Numbered from the stretch's first letter, positions 1 through 6,903 are shown. The stretch: 13,525 nucleotides of DNA from an uncultured Desulfovibrio sp. (GCA_900555975.1 USNI01000009.1:1-13525), one strand, 5' to 3'. Notes: generated by a model not told the origin, from the sequence alone. Translations and numbers: made by a program.

Positions 1-1
1 T

Positions 2-208
2 CGTCATGAAAAGGCGCCGTTCCCTCTGTTCCGGCAGATTCAGATCGGTGCGGGAGCGCTGGTGCTTCTGGGCATTCTGGGAAGCTGGGTATGGCATCCC
101 ATGTTCTGGCTTTCCGCCTTCGTCGGTGCGGGACTTCTCTTTGCCGGCATCACCGGCTTCTGTGGACTCGGTCTTCTGCTGGCACGCATGCCGTGGAACA
201 GAAGCTGA
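2..208 (+). CDS. YgaP-like (DUF2892) membrane protein, C-terminal part only
   Basis: The frame is open from the left edge and ends at TGA 206-208, giving the last 68 residues of a protein that begins outside the window. The fragment has a charged start, then two hydrophobic stretches: about residues 13-30 (IQIGAGALVLLGILGSW) and about 34-60 (FWLSAFVGAGLLFAGITGFC). It ends in LLARMPWNRS. This closely follows the two-helix tail of the YgaP family, including the 'GF(C)G...L..MPWN' ending. In many members this tail follows a cytoplasmic rhodanese (sulfurtransferase) domain; that part cannot be seen here. Role: an inner-membrane protein tied to sulfane-sulfur chemistry in known relatives. It converges with the long minus-strand operon and is not part of it. 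The family call is fairly sure; the presence of a rhodanese domain is inference. Confidence 0.72.
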   Translation, partial: RHEKAPFPLFRQIQIGAGALVLLGILGSWVWHPMFWLSAFVGAGLLFAGITGFCGLGLLLARMPWNRS

Positions 209-236
209 GGACCGTTATGCGGCAAAAGGAATGACG

Positions 237-260
237 GCGTGCCGGAGCCGTCCGGCACGC
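237..260. terminator. Hairpin between convergent genes, possible terminator
   Basis: Perfect inverted repeat: 10-bp arms 237-246 (GCGTGCCGGA) and 251-260, with a 4-base loop. It lies between the end of the YgaP-like gene (208, +) and the end of the minus-strand operon (362). Read on the minus strand, the stem is followed by a pyrimidine-rich stretch ending in CCTTTT (221-236), so it suits the end of the operon better. On the plus strand no T-run follows. A second, smaller hairpin lies closer to the operon end (328-332 with 337-341, loop TGAA). The 209-361 gap holds nothing else that I can see. Confidence 0.45.
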
Positions 261-361
261 GGGAAGAGGCGTCAGGAAGGACGAGTGTCTTCGTTCCGGC
301 GGACCGGACGAGGAAGCTCGGAAGGTGCGTCTTGAAAGACGTGCGGCGGAGAGTCCCGTTT

Positions 362-1240
362 CTAGACGAAAAGATTGGTATGCAGATACCTCTCGCCGCT
401 GTCCGGAAAGAGCATGACGATGTTGCGTCTTTCGGCCCTGATGTCCGCAGGCAGGGCCATGACCGCGTGCAGACAGGCTCCCGCGGCAGGTCCTCCGCAG
501 ACGGCTTCCATTTTCAGCAGCCGGCGGCAGGCTCTCATCATGTCGTCATCGGAAACGTCGATGATGTCGTCGGCAAAGCCCGCGGGCAGAAGTGCGGGTT
601 CGGCTCCGGGATGAGCCGCTTCACAGCGCACGCCGACGATGCCGATGTCGGGGAAGTGCCGTCTGAGGCAGGATCCTGCGCCTGTTATGGTTGCGCCGCT
701 GTCCACGCAGCAGAGAAAGATGTCGGGCGTCACGCCGTTGTTCAGACAGTCGTTGACCAGTTCCGTTCCGGTCAGCGCATCGTGCAGCTTCAGCGCGGTG
801 TCGGAGCGTCCGATGTTGGGCCAGAAGGAATTCCAGATGTCGTGATGGATGAATTCCGCCTTGTCTCTGGCCCCCTTCATGCCTGCATCCGCCTCGGAGA
901 GGACGATTTCCGTTCCCATGGCGTGAATCAGGTTCAGCACGGGCCTCGGCGTGTTGGAAAGCATGACGACGATGAGACGCAGATCGAGCATGGTGCTTGC
1001 CTGGGACAGAGCCAGAGCCATGTCCGGCCGGCAGGCCTCCACGACGCAGTTGCCGGGACTGAGTCTGCCCGATTCCATGGCCTGCTTCAGAATGGCTGCG
1101 CCCGTGCGGCTCTGTGTCGAGCCTCCCATGGCCGTGCCGTCATATTTGACGTGAAGGTCATTGCCCGTCAGCCGGGACATGCGCGGGAGAAAGAGAAACG
1201 GAGTGTGCCCGGTGTAGTCGAGAAGGGTGCGGTTGCTCAT
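362..1240 (-). CDS. Cysteine-synthase-like protein lacking the PLP lysine (probable pseudoenzyme)
   Basis: 292 residues, close to the usual CysK length. The fold is recognisable from end to end: N-terminal TGHTPFLFLPRMSRL, the mid-region EIVLSEADAGMKGARDKAEFI, and a well-kept C-terminus LFPDSGERYLHTNLF. The active site is not kept. The PLP-binding lysine of the SVKDR motif is Gln43 (STQSR, 41-45). The substrate loop TSGNTG is replaced by ACRPDMA (69-75). The phosphate loop GTGGT reads DSGAT (180-184), and the SSGA region reads GPAAGA (250-255). It should therefore not form a normal PLP Schiff base or make cysteine. It may be a binding, scaffold or regulatory protein. It is the last gene of the minus-strand operon, 13 bases after the trigger-factor-like gene, with GGGAG upstream of ATG 1240. 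Family assignment is secure; function is unknown. Confidence 0.82.
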   Translation of the reverse strand: MSNRTLLDYTGHTPFLFLPRMSRLTGNDLHVKYDGTAMGGSTQSRTGAAILKQAMESGRLSPGNCVVEACRPDMALALSQASTMLDLRLIVVMLSNTPRPVLNLIHAMGTEIVLSEADAGMKGARDKAEFIHHDIWNSFWPNIGRSDTALKLHDALTGTELVNDCLNNGVTPDIFLCCVDSGATITGAGSCLRRHFPDIGIVGVRCEAAHPGAEPALLPAGFADDIIDVSDDDMMRACRRLLKMEAVCGGPAAGACLHAVMALPADIRAERRNIVMLFPDSGERYLHTNLFV

Positions 1241-1253
1241 GGATTTCTCCCGG

Positions 1254-2495
1254 TCAGGCGGAATGCGGCACGGGCGGGGGAACGACGTTGCCCGACTCGT
1301 CCACCACGACCTTGTGCGCCTTGTTGTAGAGATAGGTCAGCGCCTTGGCGGCGAGGATGCGTTCCCTGACGTCGTCCGCAAGACCGCTGCCGTCGAGCCG
1401 TTCACGGACGGCGGCCGGATCGGATTTCATGTTCCGTGCCATGCGCTCGATTTCCGACTGCATGTCCTGTTCGGAAACACGGATGTGTTCACGTTCCGCA
1501 AGAGCCAGAAGGAAGACGTGTGAACGGGCCTGCTCACGGGCATTCCGATGCATGTCGTCTTCCATGGCCCTGAGCTGTTCTTCGATCTGGGCATCCGAGC
1601 AGCGGGCACGCTTCAGGGCCTGACGGGCATTCTGCAGGAACTCTTCAAAAAATCTGCGCTCAGGATAAGACGGTATTTCGAAGTCGAGTCCCTCAAGCAC
1701 CTTCTTCAGAAGACGACGCTCGCCATCCTTCTGTATGGCGGCCAGTTCGTTGCTCATGGACTTTGCCATGATGCTTATCTCAAGAGCCTTGACCGAATCA
1801 AATCCCAGTTCTGCGGCAAAGGCGGCATCGATATCGGGAAGCGTTTCCCGGAATATGGCCTGCAGATGAAGCTCGATGCTCAGCATGCTGCCGCGCATGC
1901 CGACGTACGGATAGTCTTCGGGACAGACGAGCGTCACGGTTCTGACTTCACCGGGAAACATTTCCATGATCGCGTTCTGTATGTCCGGCAGGAGCGGGCC
2001 GCCCTGTCGCAGCAGAACGGTTTTTTTCCGTGTCTGAAAGCCGGGTGCCGGACAGCTCCCGCAGCTGCCGTTCATGTCGATGACGGCGATTTCTCCGAAG
2101 ACCGGGCGTCGGCGTTCCCTGACTTCGCTTCGTCTGGCCAGGCTGTGACGGAGATCCTCCGCCATGCGTCTTGCGCTGCGGCCGTCCATGTCCGGAGCCG
2201 GCACGTCGATGCTCAGGGCATCCAGTCTTTCCGGCAGGGGAATGTCGGGAAGCGTTTCAAAGCGTACGACAAAATCGTACGGTTTGCCTGCTTCGGGAAG
2301 TTCTTCCGACATCGTCAGAGGGCTGACGGGAACGAGATGTTCCCGTTCCAGTATGCCGGGAACGAAGGACTTCTGCGCGGATGCCCGCATCTGCTCCGGA
2401 TCGGCGTTCCGGACAGACAGAGTGTTCGTTTCCTCTCCGGAGAGATGGACGGACAGTTCGCAGACGATTCCCTTGCGCGAGACGGTATGGTTCAT
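1254..2495 (-). CDS. Trigger-factor-like PPIase/chaperone without the ribosome-docking segment
   Basis: 413 residues. About residues 54-90 (LVPVSP...PYDFVVRFETLPDIPL) match the end of the trigger factor N-domain. About 130-217 match the FKBP-type peptidyl-prolyl isomerase domain (FGEIAVIDMNGS ... HLQAIFRETLPDIDAAFAAELGF), and 218-400 the helical SurA-like chaperone arms. The N-domain is short by roughly 33 residues against E. coli trigger factor as I recall it, and the GFRKGKVP-type ribosome-binding loop is absent. The isomerase domain carries a Cys-Gly-Ser-Cys pair (C145, C148). Known trigger factors bind the ribosome and nascent chains; this one probably does not, so it may be a client-specific chaperone or part of the adjacent thiol module. 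ATG 2495 is preceded by GAGGA and lies 9 bases after the preceding gene. It is surely not the housekeeping tig gene, which usually sits next to clpP/clpX. Confidence 0.8.
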   Translation of the reverse strand: MNHTVSRKGIVCELSVHLSGEETNTLSVRNADPEQMRASAQKSFVPGILEREHLVPVSPLTMSEELPEAGKPYDFVVRFETLPDIPLPERLDALSIDVPAPDMDGRSARRMAEDLRHSLARRSEVRERRRPVFGEIAVIDMNGSCGSCPAPGFQTRKKTVLLRQGGPLLPDIQNAIMEMFPGEVRTVTLVCPEDYPYVGMRGSMLSIELHLQAIFRETLPDIDAAFAAELGFDSVKALEISIMAKSMSNELAAIQKDGERRLLKKVLEGLDFEIPSYPERRFFEEFLQNARQALKRARCSDAQIEEQLRAMEDDMHRNAREQARSHVFLLALAEREHIRVSEQDMQSEIERMARNMKSDPAAVRERLDGSGLADDVRERILAAKALTYLYNKAHKVVVDESGNVVPPPVPHSA

Positions 2496-2504
2496 GCCGG
2501 ATCC

Positions 2505-2780
2505 TCAGTCGTGTTCGATGGTTTCCTGCTGATGGGCCAGCGCCCTCAGAAGGTCGATGATGTCCGCTTCCGGAATGGTCTCCTCCACGTGCAGCGACCA
2601 GTACATGCCGTTTATTTCCAGAAGCGGCACCCGGTGTATCACGCCCATTCTGTTCAGCAGCGGAGGCTCGGACATGATGGTGATATGTCCCTCAACCGAA
2701 AGCTTTTTCATGGCGCTGCGGAGATTTCTTTCTATATCTGAAATCCGGGTGGCGTCGCGATCCCAGATGGTGATGTCCAT
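2505..2780 (-). CDS. Small thioredoxin-fold (glutaredoxin-like, MTH895/Trx_3 type) protein without cysteines
   Basis: 91 residues. The pattern fits small archaeal/bacterial thioredoxin-like proteins: a first strand MDITIWD, a helix (about 12-27), a second strand, the cis-proline segment HRVPLLEING (P52), and a final helix with E..I.DLLRAL. Where relatives have the CxxC redox pair after the first strand, this one reads RDATRI (8-13), and the whole protein has no cysteine. It cannot do disulfide exchange itself. It could bind a partner of the thioredoxin/reductase pair just upstream or act as an adaptor. It lies between the thioredoxin reductase (11-base gap) and the trigger-factor-like gene, with a strong ribosome binding site, so it is very likely expressed. 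The family call rests on pattern only and is moderate. Confidence 0.68.
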   Translation of the reverse strand: MDITIWDRDATRISDIERNLRSAMKKLSVEGHITIMSEPPLLNRMGVIHRVPLLEINGMYWSLHVEETIPEADIIDLLRALAHQQETIEHD

Positions 2781-2784
2781 GACG

Positions 2785-2793
2785 CCTCCTCCT
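2785..2793 (-). promoter_or_regulatory. Strong ribosome binding site overlapping the upstream stop codon
   Basis: On the minus strand AGGAGGAGG begins inside the TAG stop (2794-2792) of the thioredoxin reductase gene. Its AGGAGG core ends 7 bases before ATG 2780. This fixes the start of the cysteine-free thioredoxin-fold gene and suggests translational coupling with the reductase. Confidence 0.75.
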
Positions 2794-3706
2794 AGCAGTA
2801 CTTGGAAAGAAAGGCGGTTGCCTGAAGCGCGGCAATGGTGCCGTCGGACATGGCCGTCGTGATCTGGCGATACTTCTTGGCCGTGACGTCGCCTGCGGCG
2901 AAAACGCCCTTGATGTTGGTCTCCATGTCCGCGTTGACTTTGATGTAGCCGTGGTCAAGTTCGAGCACGCCGTCGAAGAGGGCCGTGTTGGGGCTTTGTC
3001 CGATGAAGCAGAAGATGCCGTCGATTTCTTCCGTGTATTCTTCTCCGGTGTCCTTGTTCAGCAGATGCACGAGGCCCCGTCCGTCGGGAAGAGGGTCAAC
3101 GGCCGTGATGTCGGTGGAGACGGAAACGACGATTTTTCCCGTGGCTCGGGCCTGATCCTGCGTGGATGCCGCGGCGATGCAGTTCGGAAACGTTTCCACG
3201 ATGTGTATGGAACGGATTCCCAGGTTCAGCAGATACAGGGATTCATCGAAGCCGCTGTTGCCGCCGCCCATGACAAGAATGTCCTTGCCCTTGTAAGGCG
3301 TGCCGTCGCATACCGAGCAGTAGTGAATCTTGTCGAAGGTCGTCTTCACGGGGAACGGACGCGGCTGCCGTCCCGTGCACACGATGACGGCCCCGGCCTC
3401 GTATTCCTCTCCCATGGACGTATAGACCAGCTTGCGCTCTCCGATGAAATCGATGCGTTCCACCTCATCCACTTCCTCGATGGCCACGTTCAGCGAGGCA
3501 ACGTGTTCACGACATCTGGCCATGAGGTCCATGCCGTGGATGGAAGGATAGGACGGGACATTTTCCACGGTGTTGGTCCAGTTGACCAGACCTCCGCAGA
3601 TGTTCTTCTCCAGAATGCAGACGGAAAGATTGGCACGAGCCGCGTAGATGGCAGCCGTCATTCCGCAGATTCCGCCGCCGATGATGAGCAGGTCGTACGA
3701 TTTCAT
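2792..3706 (-). CDS. Thioredoxin reductase-like flavoprotein, atypical pyridine-nucleotide site
   Basis: 304 residues, the usual size of low-molecular-weight thioredoxin reductases. The FAD-binding GGGICG motif is at 10-15, the redox-active pair CSVC at 130-133 (followed by DG as in the family), and the second FAD motif GVFAAGDV is near the C-terminus. The nucleotide-domain glycine motif is GGGNSG (147-152). The HRRxxxR motif that grips the NADPH 2'-phosphate is missing: the strand reads IHIVETFP, with Glu171 at its end. This suggests NADH, or a non-nucleotide reductant, as electron source. It should reduce the neighbouring CPHC thioredoxin, whose gene ends 43 bases upstream. Desulfovibrio vulgaris is known to carry several thioredoxin systems, including an NADH-type pair and a nucleotide-independent reductase, so this may be of that kind. 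Start ATG 3706 follows AAGGAA. It acts in the cytoplasm. Confidence 0.9.
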   Translation of the reverse strand: MKSYDLLIIGGGICGMTAAIYAARANLSVCILEKNICGGLVNWTNTVENVPSYPSIHGMDLMARCREHVASLNVAIEEVDEVERIDFIGERKLVYTSMGEEYEAGAVIVCTGRQPRPFPVKTTFDKIHYCSVCDGTPYKGKDILVMGGGNSGFDESLYLLNLGIRSIHIVETFPNCIAAASTQDQARATGKIVVSVSTDITAVDPLPDGRGLVHLLNKDTGEEYTEEIDGIFCFIGQSPNTALFDGVLELDHGYIKVNADMETNIKGVFAAGDVTAKKYRQITTAMSDGTIAALQATAFLSKYC

Positions 3707-3749
3707 AGGTATTCCTTATGAGGCTGTTGCCTGTGACCGGAAGACGGAC

Positions 3750-4064
3750 TCAGGCATTCTTGTAGAAGGCGATGGTTTCCTTGGGATTCATGATGCCGGT
3801 GAAGCGTGTCCGGATTTCGCCGCCTTTGACCACGACCAGGGTGGGCACACGTTCCACGCCTGCGGCAGCCATGAGATCCGCGTGTTCTTCGGAGTCCACG
3901 GCGGCAAGATCCATGGGAATCTGTGCGCCTGCCTTGTCGAGCACGGTGCCCATGATCTTGCAGTGGGGACAGAGCTTCTTGAAGAAGATGATGATGCCTT
4001 CGTGATTTTTGATGAAGTCGTCGTAGGAGGCAGAATCCAGAGTCGTGAGATTCTCAATGCTCAT
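3750..4064 (-). CDS. Thioredoxin with CPHC active site
   Basis: 104 residues, thioredoxin length. The strand IIIFFKKL leads into the active site C32-P-H-C35, and the cis-proline segment VERVPTLVVVKGGEI has P74. The active site is CPHC in place of the usual CGPC. This dipeptide is typical of DsbA and raises the redox potential in that family, but there is no signal peptide here, so the protein is cytoplasmic. It sits directly before the reductase gene and is its likely substrate. ATG 4064 is preceded by AAGGAA at good spacing. Likely role: passing electrons from the reductase to a target made or imported by this operon. The target cannot be told from sequence. Confidence 0.9.
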   Translation of the reverse strand: MSIENLTTLDSASYDDFIKNHEGIIIFFKKLCPHCKIMGTVLDKAGAQIPMDLAAVDSEEHADLMAAAGVERVPTLVVVKGGEIRTRFTGIMNPKETIAFYKNA

Positions 4065-4080
4065 GATGTATTCCTTGCGG

Positions 4081-4103
4081 CGGCGGCAGGGGCCCTGCCG
4101 CCG
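4081..4103 (-). repeat. GC-rich hairpin between hydrolase and thioredoxin genes
   Basis: Perfect 10-bp arms 4081-4090 (CGGCGGCAGG) and 4094-4103 with a 3-base loop. It lies in the 55-base gap after the sulfatase-like stop (4120) and before the thioredoxin start (4064). No T-run follows on the minus strand, so it is less like a terminator and more like an mRNA-stabilising or processing element. It could set different protein levels for the transport/hydrolase half and the redox half. Confidence 0.55.
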
Positions 4104-4119
4104 GAAAAAGAGTCAGGGA

Positions 4120-5733
4120 TCAGGACGCGCGCAGTTCGGACATGAACAGACGAAGCTGATCGAACATTTCTTTGGCCTTTTCAGGGTACTGGGAAATGAC
4201 GTTGTTGAGCTGGAACATGTCCTTGGTACGGTCGTACAGAGCGTCGTCTTCGGGGACGGACGTGGTGGAACCGGGCGTGCAGGTCCACTGGGCGGCGCCG
4301 TCAAGGGAGGCGTTCTTCTTGTATTCGTCCTGCACCTTGTTCACGGTCTTGCCGGCGGCGGCATCGGCCAGTCTCTTGGCTTCCTGAGCCTTGGCCTTTT
4401 CCTCGAACATGCCCTTGCCGCCCACGGCGCGCAGGTGATCGCTGTTCACGGATGCGGCATAGAAGTCGCGTGCCATGGTGTCGGAGTTGTCGCTGGGAAT
4501 CCAGTGGATGTAGGACCATTCGTCGGTGAACATGGCCCAGGAGTAGGGGTAGTAGCCGGATATGGCAAAATCGCGGACCTTTTCCACTTCGCCGCGGGCG
4601 ATGGGAAGAAGGGATTTGCCCTGCATGTCGGGATGCACGCCGATGCCGAGCCAGTCGCAGACGGTGGGAGCGACGTCGCAGCTCTGGACGAAGGCCTTGG
4701 AACGCTGATTGGGAGCAATGCCGGGGCCGCGCATGATCATCACGATGTGGGCAAGCTCCTCATACGGCCAGGGGCGGACCTTGCGGATGAGGTTATGTCC
4801 GTGTTCGCCCATGCCGAGAGGTTCGCCGTGGTCGGTCACGACCATGACGAGGGTGTTTTCCTCAAGTCCGAGTTCGCGCACCCTGCGCATGAGGCGTCCG
4901 AACTGCCTGTCGCACAGCGTGATGAGTTCGGCATAGCACATGCGGATGTGATGCATTTCCTCTTCCGTGTAGGTGGACTTGCCGTCCTTCTCGACGACGT
5001 CGGCCACGGGAAGAATGATTTCCTTGCCGGTATAGTCCGGATCATAGGGGCACTTGAGGTCGGGATCGTACACCGACGGCGGATCCCAGGGTTCATGCGG
5101 ATCAAAGGAATCCACCCACAGGAAGAAGCTGTGCTTGCGGTCGACCTTTTCCAGATAGTCGATGGCGGCGGTCATGGTGCGGGTGACGTAGCGGTCTTCC
5201 TCGCCGTAGCCGAATTCACGCATGCGCAGATAGTTGGCCCATTCGTTTCTGGTGGCGATGTACGCGGCTTCGCCCCAGCGTTCCGAATAGACTTCCTTTG
5301 CCTGATCGGTGCCGAAGTCGTCGGGATCGAAGTGGATGAGAGGATCTTCCCCGTAGAAGTAGTCGTCGGCTTCATGGCCGTGCGTGAAGTACACCTTGTC
5401 GAAACCGCGGGTATATCCGAACTTGGGCAGACGGTACATGGGGCAGTCGAAGATGAGCGCGGTGTCGATGGGACGTCCCCAGCACAGGTCTGCGATGGTG
5501 GTGTCGTCGGAGGAGAGGGCCACCCAGCCGGCGAAGGGCAGCGTGTAGCGTCCGGTATGCATGGCGCGGCGGCAGGGAACCGTGGGAAGACCTTCGCAGT
5601 AGGCGTTTTCGAAGACGATGCCTTCCTTGGCGAAGTAGTCTATGTTGGGCGTTTTGATCCAGTCGTTGCCGTAACAGCCGAGATAGTTGTACTGCAGGCT
5701 GTCGAACATGACGACGATAGCATTTCTGATCAT
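4120..5733 (-). CDS. Sulfatase-like hydrolase (alkaline phosphatase superfamily) with Thr at the catalytic position
   Basis: 537 residues from ATG 5733 (preceded by GAGG); the longer open frame upstream of this ATG is not family-like. The N-terminus IVVMFDSLQYNYLGCYGN (metal ligand D11) and TPNIDYFAKEGIVFENAY follow the COG3119 sulfatase pattern. The C-x-P-S-R motif, whose Cys becomes formylglycine in sulfatases, reads T51-V-P-C-R55 followed by RAMHTG, so Thr51 takes the nucleophile place. Further metal-site residues are in TDHGEPLGMGEHGH (D301, H302). There is no signal peptide, so it is cytoplasmic. No sulfatase-maturing enzyme gene is nearby, which agrees with the missing Cys. Thr nucleophiles in this superfamily act on phosphate esters, phosphodiesters and related groups, so 'arylsulfatase' would be over-precise. 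It probably acts on the TRAP-imported compound (inference). Substrate is unknown. Confidence 0.85.
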   Translation of the reverse strand: MIRNAIVVMFDSLQYNYLGCYGNDWIKTPNIDYFAKEGIVFENAYCEGLPTVPCRRAMHTGRYTLPFAGWVALSSDDTTIADLCWGRPIDTALIFDCPMYRLPKFGYTRGFDKVYFTHGHEADDYFYGEDPLIHFDPDDFGTDQAKEVYSERWGEAAYIATRNEWANYLRMREFGYGEEDRYVTRTMTAAIDYLEKVDRKHSFFLWVDSFDPHEPWDPPSVYDPDLKCPYDPDYTGKEIILPVADVVEKDGKSTYTEEEMHHIRMCYAELITLCDRQFGRLMRRVRELGLEENTLVMVVTDHGEPLGMGEHGHNLIRKVRPWPYEELAHIVMIMRGPGIAPNQRSKAFVQSCDVAPTVCDWLGIGVHPDMQGKSLLPIARGEVEKVRDFAISGYYPYSWAMFTDEWSYIHWIPSDNSDTMARDFYAASVNSDHLRAVGGKGMFEEKAKAQEAKRLADAAAGKTVNKVQDEYKKNASLDGAAQWTCTPGSTTSVPEDDALYDRTKDMFQLNNVISQYPEKAKEMFDQLRLFMSELRAS

Positions 5734-5791
5734 GTCATCCTCGCGTATCGGTTTAGAGTGTGTTTCTCTGAATATGTTCTCTTTCCGGAGA

Positions 5792-6841
5792 TCATTTGGC
5801 GGAAAGGGCGGCCTCGTATTTGGCGAAGGTGTTCTTGGTCTGCTCGTAGATGGCTTCACCGTTGGTCAGCTTGCCTTCAATTTCCGTCATCCAGGCCGCC
5901 TTCATCTCGTCCTCGATGAGGTGCTTCCATTCCATGCGTTCGGCGGGGTCCAGATAGTTGACCTTGATGCCGTTGGCCACCATGACGTCGAAGTCTTCCT
6001 TTTCACCGGCGTCGAGAGCGGCGCCGAGAGCCTTGGTCATGACTTCGCCGGTGGTTTCCTCTATGATCTGCTTGATGTCGTCGGGCAGGGATTCCCAGCG
6101 ATCCTTGTTCATGGCGAAGAAGCAGGGCATGGTGACGATGGAGCTCATGAGAAGATAATGGCAGGCTTCGTCGACCTTGAAGGAACGGGTGGGCGGAATG
6201 GGATAGATGACGCCGTCCGCCATGTTGCGGCTCAGAGCCATGTACAGGTCGGGACCGGGCTGCATGATGGCTTCCACGCCGAGTCCCTTGGCCACGATGG
6301 CGGTATCCTTGCCGGCGCCTGCGAAGCGGAGTCCCTTCATGTCGCTGAGCGTCTTGATTTCCTTGTTGCAGGTGAAGACCTGAAGCGGAGAGGTGCCGTG
6401 CATGGCCAGCAGTTTGACGTCCTTGAATTCCTCCTTCATTTCCGGAACGGTGTTGACCAGTTCCCACAGGGCATTGGAGGCGACGGAAGCATTGGTGGCG
6501 GCCATGGGCAGCTTGCCTGCGGCGGTCGTGGCGGGAAAGACGCCGGGGAAGCGCGTCAGATAATGGTCGGCGAAGTCTATCTGATCCTTGAGCAGACCGT
6601 TCCAGAGTTCGCCGTCGGGAATGATGGTATTGGGATTGTACAGCTGGATGATGACGCGGCCGTTGGTACGCTTCTTGATCTCTTCAATCCAGGGCTTGTA
6701 CACTTTCTGGACGACGACATGGCGGTCCATGTACTGCGTGGCCATCTTCATGCGTATGGGACGTGCCGCATAGCTGGTCGACGGGGCAAGCACCATGCAG
6801 GCAAGAGCGAATATTCCAGCAGTGAGAAAAAGCTTTTTCAT
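5792..6841 (-). CDS. TRAP transporter periplasmic substrate-binding protein (DctP family)
   Basis: 349 residues. A signal peptide is clear: MKKLFLTAGIFALACMVLAPSTSYAA, with cleavage near residue 26. The mature part follows the DctP pattern: the WIEEIKKRTNGRVIIQLYNP segment, the lobe around ALWELVNTVPEMKEEF, the MKGLRFAG segment (168-175), YMALSRNMADGVIYP, and the C-terminal MEWKHLIEDEMKAAWMTEIEGK. The conserved Arg that usually salt-bridges a carboxylate ligand (KGxKIR) appears replaced by Ala174, so the ligand may not be an ordinary carboxylate; this rests on an eye alignment. I chose ATG 6841, with GGAGA ten bases upstream; an in-frame ATG at 6853 is possible but leaves no good binding site. 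The gene is 62 bases after the fused permease gene and 58 before the hydrolase. Confidence 0.92.
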   Translation of the reverse strand: MKKLFLTAGIFALACMVLAPSTSYAARPIRMKMATQYMDRHVVVQKVYKPWIEEIKKRTNGRVIIQLYNPNTIIPDGELWNGLLKDQIDFADHYLTRFPGVFPATTAAGKLPMAATNASVASNALWELVNTVPEMKEEFKDVKLLAMHGTSPLQVFTCNKEIKTLSDMKGLRFAGAGKDTAIVAKGLGVEAIMQPGPDLYMALSRNMADGVIYPIPPTRSFKVDEACHYLLMSSIVTMPCFFAMNKDRWESLPDDIKQIIEETTGEVMTKALGAALDAGEKEDFDVMVANGIKVNYLDPAERMEWKHLIEDEMKAAWMTEIEGKLTNGEAIYEQTKNTFAKYEAALSAK

Positions 6842-6903
6842 GAGATTCTCCATGTAAGAGGGTTGATGAGACGCCAGACTCTTATAGGACACCTGTTCAC
6901 AGC

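Noticed and set aside
239..2741. Large plus-strand open frames (239-1369 and 1548-2741) opposite the CysK-like and trigger-factor-like genes
   Set aside because: They overlap well-supported minus-strand genes, have no convincing ribosome binding site, and show shadow-like composition.
362..2780. Reading the three altered paralogues as pseudogenes
   Set aside because: All three have uninterrupted full-length frames, good ribosome binding sites and tight spacing, and keep the rest of their folds; decay would be expected to bring stops or frameshifts.
4045..5919. Long plus-strand open frame of 624 codons opposite the sulfatase-like gene
   Set aside because: It mirrors the minus-strand gene, is low-complexity (Gly/His/Val-rich), has no family pattern, and runs across gene boundaries. 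It is an antisense artefact of GC-rich codon bias.
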